64,000 bases of DNA from CAWEBF01 sp963807235 (GTDB lineage: Bacteria > Acidobacteriota > Vicinamibacteria > Vicinamibacterales > UBA2999). A program made the position numbers and the translations under genes. The stretch covers positions 43,436-107,435 of the forward strand of contig CAWEBF010000021.1 of NCBI GenBank assembly GCA_963807235.1. Direction: 5' to 3'. Shown here piece by piece: positions 7,123 to 14,912 of this stretch. The notes under the pieces were generated by a model. That model saw nothing but the letters and a program-made list of their open reading frames with translations. It ran no database searches and was not told where the DNA came from. How positions within the stretch are numbered: the first letter of the stretch is position 1; every line of letters begins with the position of its first letter.

Positions 7123-9201
7123 ATGCGCCCACCCACGGCCCAGTTGGTTCCCGGTCGCGTTGACCGCGCTCGTTTAGCAGATCGATATCTCGTTGCTCGC
7201 CGCGGCGCGCTGACCCGCGCCGCGGCCGCCATCACGTGCGCCTGGCTGCTGTTGCTGCCGGCGCATATGGGCGCTCAGGTTCCGGCAGCGCCCCCGCCGG
7301 TTCAGATTCTCGACGTTCCATACATTTCGCAGACCGAGGCCCTGTGCGGAGGCGCCGCGGCTGCCATGGTGCTGCGCTTCTGGGGCGAAACCGGCTTGAC
7401 CGCCGAATCGTTTGCCCACCTAGTGGATCAAAGCGCATCGGGTATTCGAACCACGACGCTCATCGACGACCTTCGGCGCCGCGGGTGGAATGCGAATGGG
7501 GTGAAGGGCAGCGATGCGGTGTTGCTGCGCGAGCTCGAACGCGGGCGGCCGACCATGGTCCTCATCGAGGACAGGCCTGGCAGCTTCCACTATGTCGTCG
7601 TGGTCGCCAGCCTGCCGTCCACGGTGGTCCTGCACGACCCGGCGCGCGCGCCCTTCCGCGTGATGGCCCGCGACGAGTTCTCGCGCCGGTGGGATGCGGC
7701 CGACCGGTGGGTGGCCGTCGTCGTGCCGGGGGAGAGCCGGACTGCGGCTGAACCCGCCCTTGCGGTGACGTCCACCGTCTCGGCCGGCAGCACCGAGTGC
7801 CAGACCAAGATCGCGACGGCGTCGCGACTCGCGGGCGAGGGCGCCTACGATGCCGCCGAGCGTGCGCTGACCGATGCGCCATCGTGTTCCGCCGCAGTGA
7901 CCTTCCGCGAGCTGGCGGGAGTGCGCGCCGTGCAGAAGCGCTGGGCCGAGGCAACCGAGCTTGCGCAGGCCGCTGTGGCCGCGGATCGAAGCGACCAGGG
8001 GGCATGGCGTCTTCTGGCGACCAGCCTGTTCCTTCAGGACGACCGTCGCGGCGCGCTGCAGGCGTGGAACGAGGCCGGTGAGCCGCGGCTCGACACGCTG
8101 CAGATCGACGGCCTGCGGAGGACGCGTGCGTCGGTGGCGCAACGGGCGGCCGGCATCGAGCCGGGGGATCCGGTGACTCCCGGGAGCGTTCTGCACGTGG
8201 AGCGGCGGCTGGACGCGGTGCCGTCCATCTCGCGCGCGCAGGTCGAGTACGTGCCAAAGGCCGGCGGCCTGGCGGACGTGCGGGCACGCGTATCGGATCG
8301 CACGCTGTTCCCGAAATCCTGGGTGTCGATCGCGGCGGTGGGCGCCCCGGTGATCTTCAATCGAACCCTCAGGCTCCCGATCAGCGCGCCCACCGGAGGC
8401 GGGGAGCGCTTCGACGTTTCGTTGCGGTTCCAGGAGCACCGGCCGCGTGCGGCGCTCGAACTCGCCGCGCCGGCTCCGTGGGGTGGGGTCTGGGGGGTCG
8501 GCGGCGCATGGGAACGCCAGCCATTCGAGTTGCCGGTATTCCCCACGGCGGAACGGACCACGGGTTACGTGTCGTGGAGCGACTGGGTGTTGCCCTACAT
8601 GCAGATCTTTACCCGGGGCGGCGTCGACCGCTGGCAGAGCCGGGAGAGCGCGCTCGGCACGGCGGGCGTTGGCGTGCAGTTCTTGACCGCCGGCGGACGG
8701 TTCCAGGCTCAGGTCGACACCGACTCATGGTTCGGCGACGATCCGTTCAGTCGCGGTCGCGCGGTGATACGGCTCACCTCCTCCACGGCCAAACTCGGAT
8801 GGGTGGTCTTGGGCGAGGGCGGCGCCGGCATCTTGGGCGATTCGGCGTCCCCGGACATCTGGTTCGGCGGTGACACCAGCACCTCGAGAGAGGTGCCGCT
8901 CCGCGCGCACCGGTTGGTGGTGGACGGGTTCATGACCACCACGCGCATCGGCCGCACCGCGTTCTATACCAGCGCGGAGGGACAACACTGGTGGGCGACC
9001 AAGCGCGGCAACATCGGCGCAGCCGCGTTCATCGACCTGGTGTCCATCGATCGCCGCCAGTTTCGCGGCCGCCAGCGTGATGCCGACGTAGGCGTCGGCC
9101 TGCGCGCCGGTGTCCCAGGCTCGCCTGGCAACATCCGGATCGACGTCGCCCGCGGCCTGCGCGATGGCGCGATGCGCGTCTCCGTCGGATTCGAGCAGTA
9201 A
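7123..9201 (+). CDS. C39-like cysteine peptidase fused to TPR, POTRA-like and barrel-like regions
   Basis: The 692-residue product begins with a membrane or signal segment (about residues 30-51). Residues 60-200 form a C39 peptidase-like domain with Cys75 in TEALCGGAAAAMVL, His156 in SFHYVVV and Asp172 in LHDPA, so the triad appears intact. Residues 225-340 are TPR-like helices. Residues 356-393 (VERRLDAVPSISRAQVEYVP...) match a POTRA-like repeat, and 394-692 alternate like outer-membrane beta strands, ending in RVSVGFEQ. Pseudomonas PA2778-like partners are known as peptidase plus TPR; the C-terminal extension is unusual. It follows the PA2779-like gene by 42 bases with GGAGGG before the ATG. 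Substrate unknown. Confidence 0.8.
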   Translation: MRPPTAQLVPGRVDRARLADRYLVARRGALTRAAAAITCAWLLLLPAHMGAQVPAAPPPVQILDVPYISQTEALCGGAAAAMVLRFWGETGLTAESFAHLVDQSASGIRTTTLIDDLRRRGWNANGVKGSDAVLLRELERGRPTMVLIEDRPGSFHYVVVVASLPSTVVLHDPARAPFRVMARDEFSRRWDAADRWVAVVVPGESRTAAEPALAVTSTVSAGSTECQTKIATASRLAGEGAYDAAERALTDAPSCSAAVTFRELAGVRAVQKRWAEATELAQAAVAADRSDQGAWRLLATSLFLQDDRRGALQAWNEAGEPRLDTLQIDGLRRTRASVAQRAAGIEPGDPVTPGSVLHVERRLDAVPSISRAQVEYVPKAGGLADVRARVSDRTLFPKSWVSIAAVGAPVIFNRTLRLPISAPTGGGERFDVSLRFQEHRPRAALELAAPAPWGGVWGVGGAWERQPFELPVFPTAERTTGYVSWSDWVLPYMQIFTRGGVDRWQSRESALGTAGVGVQFLTAGGRFQAQVDTDSWFGDDPFSRGRAVIRLTSSTAKLGWVVLGEGGAGILGDSASPDIWFGGDTSTSREVPLRAHRLVVDGFMTTTRIGRTAFYTSAEGQHWWATKRGNIGAAAFIDLVSIDRRQFRGRQRDADVGVGLRAGVPGSPGNIRIDVARGLRDGAMRVSVGFEQ

Positions 9202-9248
9202 CGAAGCGTCGCTGTATCCTCATCGTCGTTGCCGTCCGAGCCTTCACC

Positions 9249-9332
9249 CTAGCGAGTCTGCGCCTCGCACCAACGAGCATGAAGGCTCCGCCTCGCTAGG
9301 CCAGTGTCTGATTGCCCCGCCTCCGGCGGGGC
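9249..9332 (+). repeat. REP-like double-hairpin element, copy A
   Basis: It begins with CTAGCGAG and contains a first imperfect palindrome closing with CTCCGCCTCGCTAG, then CAGTGTCTGATT, then a second hairpin GCCCCGCC-TCC-GGCGGGGC. The same order occurs in copies B, C and D. It lies between the C39-peptidase gene and the next membrane-protein gene. Confidence 0.85.
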
Positions 9333-9335
9333 GAA

Positions 9336-9380
9336 GAAAACTTGACTCAACTGGTTAAAATTTGAAGTGGTCAAGTTTTC
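9336..9380. promoter_or_regulatory. 11-bp perfect inverted repeat over the putative start of the next gene
   Basis: GAAAACTTGAC at 9336-9346 is repeated inverted as GTCAAGTTTTC at 9370-9380. The AT-rich 23-base centre contains the GTG proposed as start of the membrane-protein gene. It could be an operator, a hairpin that hides the start, or a sign that the real start is further downstream. Confidence 0.6.
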
Positions 9381-10776
9381 AGGCCTCCCGGCGTGCTCGG
9401 TAGACGGCCGGCCGTACCTGCCGGAGAACCGCCGCGTCAAGGCGTGGGGCCTTGCGCTGATGGGGCTCGCCTCGCCCGGAGGCTTCTGGTTCTCGATGCA
9501 TCCGCTGGCCGATCGCTGGCTGAGCGGCAGCACGCGCGACCTGGCGATCGCCGCAGCGGTGTTCCTGATCTCCTTGAACCTGGCGGCGGTGGGGGGGCTG
9601 GTGCTGGCCTCCGGCCTCGGCATCCTGCGGCCGTGGCACGACACGCGGGGCCGATGGGCCGCCGGGCTCGTGCTTGCCGCCGTCAACGTCGCGATGCCCG
9701 TCCTGGCGTTCTCGCTGATGCAGGAGGACGCGACCGTCCGCGCGCTGGGCGACGCATGGGTCATCCTGGCGACGATGGTGTCGCTTGCGCTGTTCATCAG
9801 CGTCGTTCGGCTGTTTCGCCGCAGCCAGCAGTGGGAGGCCTTGAGCGCCGATGAAGCGCTGCGGCGCGATCCCCGGCCGCCGGTCGTGTATCTGCGCGCC
9901 TTCACCGACGACGGCCAGATGGCGGTGCGCGGGCATCACTGGCAGGATCGCGTGTTCGGCAGGGCGGCGGGCGCGCTCACGCTGACGAGCCCCGAACAGG
10001 AGCTCGCGTTCATCCTGCAGCGCGTGGGTCCCGTCATCGCAATCGGCAAGCCCGGCGAGCGGCTGCCCGAGTTGGGGGCGGCGCGCGTGTACGTCGGGCA
10101 CGACACGTGGCAGCAGACGGTGCTCGACATGCTGCGGCGCTCCTCGCTGGTGCTCGCGCGCGCGGGTGCATCGCCGGGCGTGCAATGGGAACTCGATCAG
10201 GTGCTCTCGCTCGCGCAGCGATCGAAGGTGGTGATCCTGATCCTGGGATCCGCCGAGGACCAGGCCGCGGGCGTTCGCGCGATCGAGTCGCGCATCGGCG
10301 AGCCGCTGCCGCTGGCATCGCTGCCGCTTTCGCGATTTCGACGTCTGCTCAGGCTGCTGAACGCCGATTCGCAGCGGCCGATCGGGGTGCTGGTTGGATT
10401 CGATCCGGCAGGGCGACCGATCGCCGACGCGATTCCGGCGACGGCCTACGGGCCCAGTGACCTCGTGCGGAGCCTGATGCTGCGGCCCTACGCCGGCACG
10501 CTGCGGGCGGCCTGCCGAAAACTGTTGCGCCGGGTGGGCCATGAATGGCGCGATCCGCCCAACCGCCTGTTCGCCGTGGTAATGGCTGTGTTCGTCGGAG
10601 GGTTCGGCGCCCACTGGTTCTACCTTGGAGACCGCCGCCGTGCCGTACGCCGGCTGCTGTTGTTGCCCCTGATGTGGTTCACCATCCCCTATGCCCTGTT
10701 CGAGGCCTACCGGTGGTTGATGGCCGATCGGCGGCAGTTCGAGGAGGATGTGTCAGCCACTGTCGCCCGCCGCTGA
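9367..10776 (+). CDS. multi-pass membrane protein with a possible TIR-like core and C-terminal TM2-like pair
   Basis: A 469-residue protein. The N-terminal third holds about four transmembrane helices (residues 25-155). The soluble middle (about 170-345) has PPVVYLRAFTDDG, RVGPVIAIGKPGERLPELGA and SSLVLARAGASPGVQWELDQVL followed by SKVVILILG. The pattern S-x-G-x-x-WEL-x-x-x-L before a hydrophobic strand resembles the region around the catalytic Glu of TIR-like domains, but this is pattern reading only. The C-terminus has a TM2-like pair (FGAHWFYLGDRRRAVRRLL). The GTG start lies inside an inverted repeat and may be wrong; the next in-frame ATG is at 9463. Function unknown. Confidence 0.65.
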   Translation: MVKFSGLPACSVDGRPYLPENRRVKAWGLALMGLASPGGFWFSMHPLADRWLSGSTRDLAIAAAVFLISLNLAAVGGLVLASGLGILRPWHDTRGRWAAGLVLAAVNVAMPVLAFSLMQEDATVRALGDAWVILATMVSLALFISVVRLFRRSQQWEALSADEALRRDPRPPVVYLRAFTDDGQMAVRGHHWQDRVFGRAAGALTLTSPEQELAFILQRVGPVIAIGKPGERLPELGAARVYVGHDTWQQTVLDMLRRSSLVLARAGASPGVQWELDQVLSLAQRSKVVILILGSAEDQAAGVRAIESRIGEPLPLASLPLSRFRRLLRLLNADSQRPIGVLVGFDPAGRPIADAIPATAYGPSDLVRSLMLRPYAGTLRAACRKLLRRVGHEWRDPPNRLFAVVMAVFVGGFGAHWFYLGDRRRAVRRLLLLPLMWFTIPYALFEAYRWLMADRRQFEEDVSATVARR

Positions 10777-10830
10777 TCCCGCGCGCATCTGGAGCCTGGA
10801 CTTTGGCACGCTCGCTGCTTTGTCCCCGTT

Positions 10831-11269
10831 GTGCGGCGTTTCCTGGTGCTTGTTTGTCTCCTCGGGGTGACGGCGGCGTGCGACGAGTCACTCACGGGCC
10901 CCACGGTGGCGCTCGACGAGCGTTTCACGCTGGCCGTCGGCGACACCGCCACCGTCGAGCCCGCGCAGGTGAGGCTCGGAGTTCGTGGAAGTGACCGGCG
11001 ACTCGCGATGCCCGATAGACGCGATTTGCATTTGGGGCGGTGACGCGGTCGTGCGACTCCGTGCCGCGGCGGGCACCTCAGCGACCAACCTCGAGCTGCA
11101 CACCGGGGACGCCGCCCGCGCGTCCGCGACCTACCAGGGGCTACGGATCGAGCTGAAGGAGCTGCAGCCCTATCCGTTCAGCAGCCGCACCACCGCGCAG
11201 GGCGACTATCGCGCGACTCTTACAGTCGGCGAGGCTTCGCATGCAACACTCGACGCTTCGCCTCGCTAG
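10831..11269 (+). CDS. small lipoprotein of unknown function (frameshifted)
   Basis: The GTG at 10831 opens a lipoprotein signal (FLVLVCLLGVTAAC) with Cys17 as the lipidated residue. The frame breaks near 10980, where CTCGGAGTTC has one G too many; removing it gives VRLEFVEVTGDSRCPIDA, joining the second part, which ends ELKELQPYPFSS...YRATLTVGEA. The paired cysteines in SRCPIDAICIWGGDA suggest a disulfide. The last ten codons and the TAG stop come from REP-like copy B, so the natural C-terminus may have been replaced. I recognise no named family. Confidence 0.65.
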
Positions 11270-11299
11270 GCAGTGTCTTTTGGCCCCGCTTCGCGGGGC
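11228..11299 (+). repeat. REP-like double-hairpin element, copy B
   Basis: It carries GGCGAGGC, then CGCTTCGCCTCGCTAGG, CAGTGTCTTTTG, and the hairpin GCCCCGC-TTC-GCGGGGC. It overlaps the 3' end of the lipoprotein gene and supplies its TAG stop codon. Confidence 0.8.
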
Positions 11300-11311
11300 G
11301 GGTGATCTGTG

Positions 11312-11746
11312 ATGAATCGACGAATGGCGATCGGGTCGGGTCTGCTGGGGGGGCTTGGCTCTGCCGCCTTCGCGTCGCCCTCTGAAGCTGCGGCCGCGAG
11401 TGAGAGCGATCTGGCCGTGGCGGGCGCCTTGCGCGAGATCGAGAGCACGCTGCAGCGGCAGGCGGAGGAGTCCCGCAACGGCCACTGGCGTGTCGTGCGC
11501 CAGGTGCAGGAGCAGCAGCGGACGTTCCTGAAGGCGTCGCACCGGTACCCCGAGTTCATCGAAGTCGGTCCGCGCGCGTGGGAGGCGTTGATCGAATGGC
11601 ACGTCCGCGAGCAACAGACGCTGAACGTCACGCGCGTGGCCGACGGCCGCTACGTGATGTCGTTCATGTTTACCACCGTGCTGCTGCGCCCCGAGCTCGA
11701 CGACAACTATGTGAGCCATGGGTTCGATAACCAGAGAACGCGTTAG
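11312..11746 (+). CDS. exported protein of unknown function
   Basis: A 144-residue protein that starts MNRRMAIGSGLLGGLGSAAFA, a signal with a twin-Arg-like pair, and continues as a mostly helical domain (ALREIESTLQRQAEE) and a VMSFMFTTVLLRPELDDNY segment at the end. No named family is recognised. The ATG at 11312 is preferred; the codon upstream at 11309 is a GTG. Its TAG stop shares two bases with a 7-bp tandem array, and it converges on the FG-GAP gene. Confidence 0.65.
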   Translation: MNRRMAIGSGLLGGLGSAAFASPSEAAAASESDLAVAGALREIESTLQRQAEESRNGHWRVVRQVQEQQRTFLKASHRYPEFIEVGPRAWEALIEWHVREQQTLNVTRVADGRYVMSFMFTTVLLRPELDDNYVSHGFDNQRTR

Positions 11747-11813
11747 GCTCCAGGCTCCGGGCTCCAGGCTCCAGGCCTGCAGTTTGTGAATTGTGAATTG
11801 TGAATTGTGAATT
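11745..11813. repeat. two adjacent 7-bp arrays, AGGCTCC x4-5 and GTGAATT x4
   Basis: AGGCTCC units (third unit GGGCTCC, degenerate fifth unit) run from 11745 to about 11779, and four perfect GTGAATT units run from 11786 to 11813. The stop codon of the plus-strand gene overlaps the left edge and the stop of the minus-strand gene overlaps the right edge, so the arrays fill the whole convergent gap. Confidence 0.85.
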
Positions 11814-13512
11814 ACCGACGTTCGTAGGCGCTGCGAGCTACGATCCCTTTCCCCTCCTCGATCGTGACGATCTGATTGATCGCAACGCCGTAAATCGTTT
11901 CCGTGTGGCCGGACGGCCAGCGGACATCGAGCCTGTCTGCGCTCGCGGCGGTTCCCAAGCCAAAGTGTGCGCGTAAATCGTTCTGGCTGAGATAGCCCGA
12001 TCCGGCCTTCACGTCGCGCCGCTGAGATTTCTTACCCGTCGTCACGATGATTCTTGCGCCGACGGCGTCCGTGTTCATGCCGGCGCCCCGCAGACGCACG
12101 GTCAGCGCGTTGCCGCGGTTCCCGCCGTCGTTGCGCAGCAGATCGGGCGGTTGACCGTTGTTGGCGACAAGCAGATCCAGGTCCCCGTCGTTGTCGATGT
12201 CGCCCGCCGCGAGCCCGCGGCCAACCTTTGCCAGCGCGAAACCCGGGCCTGCCAGTCGGCCGGATTCGACGAACCGGCGCCCCGTCGTATTCCGGAACAG
12301 CAGCTTGCGCTGCATGTAGGTGGAGCCGGCCCGGAACTGCGGCGCGTTGTCGAGGATGTGCCCATTCGCGATCGCGATGTCGAGCTGCGAGTCGTTGTCG
12401 GCGTCGAGGAACGCGACGCCGAAGCCGACAAACGGCAGCGTCGGAAAGCCGACCCCGCTTTCTGCGGTCGCATCGGCGAAGAGGCCTTGCGCCTGCCCGC
12501 GATGCACCGTGTGCATCTCGAAATCGAGGTTGGTGACGACGAGGTCGAGGCGCCCGTCGCTGTCGTAGTCGCCTGCGTCGATGCCCATGCCGGCGCGCGC
12601 CCTGGCGTCGGCGGCCACCGCGACGCCGGCGGCCAGACCCATCTCGGTGAAACGCAGCATGCGCCGGTTGTGGAAAAGGAAGTTGGGCAGGTTGTCGTTG
12701 GCCACGAACACATCCGGCCAGCCGTCCTCGTCGTAGTCGGCAATCACCACGCCGAGCCCGTTGGATCGAAGGGCCCCGACACCGGACTCGGCGCTGACGT
12801 CCGTGAACTGTCCCCGGCGCCCGTCGGGGGCCGCGCCGTCGTTGCGATAGAGCGTGTTTGGCAGGGGATCGTATTTCAGCGGGTGGCAATAGAATCGCCG
12901 CCCGGCTCGCGCGTCGCCGCAGAACGGCGGGTGCTTCGGATCGGCGTCCACATAGTTGGTCACCCACAGATCGAGATCGCCGTCCCGATCCAGATCGGCG
13001 AACGCGCAGCTGGCGCTCCAGCGTCCATCGCCGACCCGTGCGGACGCGGTCACATCCACGAACGTGCCGTCGCCCCGATTGCGGTAGAGGACATTGGGAC
13101 CGTCGTTCGTCACGTAGAGGTCGGGACGCCCGTCGCCGTCGTAGTCGCCCGAGCAGGCGCCCATGCCGTATGCGGCATGACGGATACCCGAACGCGCCGA
13201 GACGTCCTCGAACGTGCCGTTGCCGCGGTTGTGGTAGAGACGATGGCCCGCGCGTCGCGCCACGGCGGGATCGGCGATCGACCCGCCGTCCACGAGAAAC
13301 ACGTCCACCCATCCGTCGGCGTCGTAGTCGAAGAACAGGGCGCCGGATCCCATCGTCTCGACCAGGTGCTTGTCGCGGCTGGCGCCGTTGGTGTGCTGGA
13401 AGGCGATGCCGGCCTGGCGGGTGATGTCGACGAACTGCGGAAGGCGGCTGTCTTCGGCCGCAAGCGCAGCGGCTGCCGCGGCCATCGTCAGAGCGGTCAG
13501 GAGCCTCTTCAC
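11812..13512 (-). CDS. FG-GAP/VCBS repeat protein with ASPIC/UnbV C-terminal domain
   Basis: A secreted seven-bladed propeller of the CRTAC1-like kind. After a signal peptide (residues 1-18), seven calcium-binding-loop motifs are visible, among them DYDADGWVD, DYDGDGRPD, DLDRDGDLD, DYDEDGWPD, DYDSDGRLD and DIDNDGDLD. The C-terminus carries the ASPIC/UnbV domain (AVGARIIVTTGKK...GSGYLSQNDLRAHFGLG). The role of such proteins in Acidobacteria is not known; carbohydrate or matrix binding is usually assumed. Its ATG overlaps the end of the TPR gene upstream. A paralogue at 16565 lies on the other side of two TPR genes. Confidence 0.9.
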   Translation of the reverse strand: MKRLLTALTMAAAAAALAAEDSRLPQFVDITRQAGIAFQHTNGASRDKHLVETMGSGALFFDYDADGWVDVFLVDGGSIADPAVARRAGHRLYHNRGNGTFEDVSARSGIRHAAYGMGACSGDYDGDGRPDLYVTNDGPNVLYRNRGDGTFVDVTASARVGDGRWSASCAFADLDRDGDLDLWVTNYVDADPKHPPFCGDARAGRRFYCHPLKYDPLPNTLYRNDGAAPDGRRGQFTDVSAESGVGALRSNGLGVVIADYDEDGWPDVFVANDNLPNFLFHNRRMLRFTEMGLAAGVAVAADARARAGMGIDAGDYDSDGRLDLVVTNLDFEMHTVHRGQAQGLFADATAESGVGFPTLPFVGFGVAFLDADNDSQLDIAIANGHILDNAPQFRAGSTYMQRKLLFRNTTGRRFVESGRLAGPGFALAKVGRGLAAGDIDNDGDLDLLVANNGQPPDLLRNDGGNRGNALTVRLRGAGMNTDAVGARIIVTTGKKSQRRDVKAGSGYLSQNDLRAHFGLGTAASADRLDVRWPSGHTETIYGVAINQIVTIEEGKGIVARSAYERR

Positions 13513-14829
13513 CGCACCCCGCCGCGATCGCCGGACTGCTGGCGAATGGCCTCTTCCTGCGCGACCGCCGCGTCGAGCTCGCGCCGTTGCTGCTCGACCT
13601 TCTGGCGCCGGGCGCGCTCAAAGCGATCGAGCTCGGCCGCCGCCGCCTGTGTCTCGCCAAGGTGCGTCAACGCAGTCGCAAGTGCATAGTGCGTTTCGAA
13701 TCGGTCTGGTGCCAGTTGCAAGGCGCGCTTCAGCGCCGCAGCCGCGTCGGCGTAGCGGCCGGCGTCCAGGTACAGCTGTCCTATCGCCGCCTGCGCCAGC
13801 GCATCGCTCGGATCGATCAACAGCGCTGCCACGAGCTCCGCGAACGCGTCGTCGTGGCGGCCGTCAGCGGCGAGTGCCAGGGCAAGTTCTCGACGCAGGA
13901 CGGCATCGTTCGGGTTGAGCCGGACCGCGCGCTGGAACGCGGTGATGGCGCCTGTCGAATCGCCGTCGACCTGCGCCAGCCTCCCGATGCCGACATATAG
14001 GAGGCTGCGGCCAGCCAGCGTGCCGGCCACGGCCGCCTCGTACGCACGTCGCGCCTCGGGAACCCGGCCGTCTGCTTCGAGCCTGCCGGCGCTCGTGAAG
14101 AGCGCGAGGGGAGAGTCCCCGGTGGCCGGCGTCGATCGGCGGAGCGCGGCGACAGCTTCGGCGTACACGCCTGCGGCAAGCAGCCCAAATCCCTCGGACA
14201 GAGCGGCGTCGGCCACGATCGGCGTGCGCGACAGGGAATCGTTGATGGCGCCGAGCGTCAGAAATGGCGCGCCACGAGGCGCTGGCTGTTCCGCGAGCAT
14301 CCGCTGATAACCGGCAGTCAATGCCTGCCGGGCGCGCTGGAGATCTGGCGCGGTGGCATGAGGAAGGACGTAGTACACCTTGATCGGATTGCGCGGATCG
14401 AGTTCCCACGCCGTTCGAAACGCGTCTCCGGCGGTCGTCGGGCTTCTTCGCCGCCTCCAGCGTAAGCCCCCGCAGGACGTGGACGTCCGACGCCGCGGGC
14501 TGCGCGGCCGCCGCCGCATCGAACTCCCGCAGCGCATCGGCTAGGCGGCCCCGCTGGCTGTAGGCCAGGCCAAGCTCGACGTGCAACTGGAAGGCGCGCT
14601 GGGCTGGCGCGTCCCGCAACTCGCGCCCTGCACTCGACTCGCGCTCGAGGATGCGGCGATCCCACTCGGCCAGAGCGGCCGCCATGCGGTCAATTGCCGG
14701 TCCGCGCGATTCCCGGGCGCTGTTCCCGGCAGTCGGCGTCACGCTCTGCGCCAGTTCGCGAACCGCGCCGACGAACGCGTCCTGCTGCGCAGAGCTGCTC
14801 GAGGCCGCAAGCACGATCGTCACGGCCAC
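13509..14829 (-). CDS. exported TPR-repeat protein (frameshifted)
   Basis: A signal-like segment (VTIVLAASSSSAQQ) is followed by a helical region and then, after a frame break near 14437, by tandem TPR units such as AITAFQRAVRLNPNDAVLRR and AAAALKRALQLAPDRFETHY, with a coiled-coil-like Gln/Glu/Arg-rich tail. TPRs bind partner proteins. It lies between two FG-GAP genes and beside a second TPR gene, so it probably acts with them. The GTG at 14829 is my choice of start; a GTG at 14916 overlapping the stop of the upstream gene would add 29 residues encoded by REP-like copy C. Its 3' end overlaps the next gene by four bases. Confidence 0.75.
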
Positions 14830-14831
14830 CC

Positions 14832-14909
14832 GCCCCGCGAAGCGGGGCCAAAAGACCCTGCCCCTAGCGAGGCGGAGCCTCGATGGGGTCTGAGCCGCAG
14901 CCTCGCTAG
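14832..14909 (-). repeat. REP-like double-hairpin element, copy C (reverse)
   Basis: Read on the minus strand it has CTAGCGAGGCTGCGGCTC, the closing arm GCTCCGCCTCGCTAG, AGGGTCTTTTG and the hairpin GCCCCGC-TTC-GCGGGGC. It sits between two TPR genes and could be read through as the N-terminus of the downstream one. Confidence 0.85.
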
Positions 14910-14912
14910 GAA

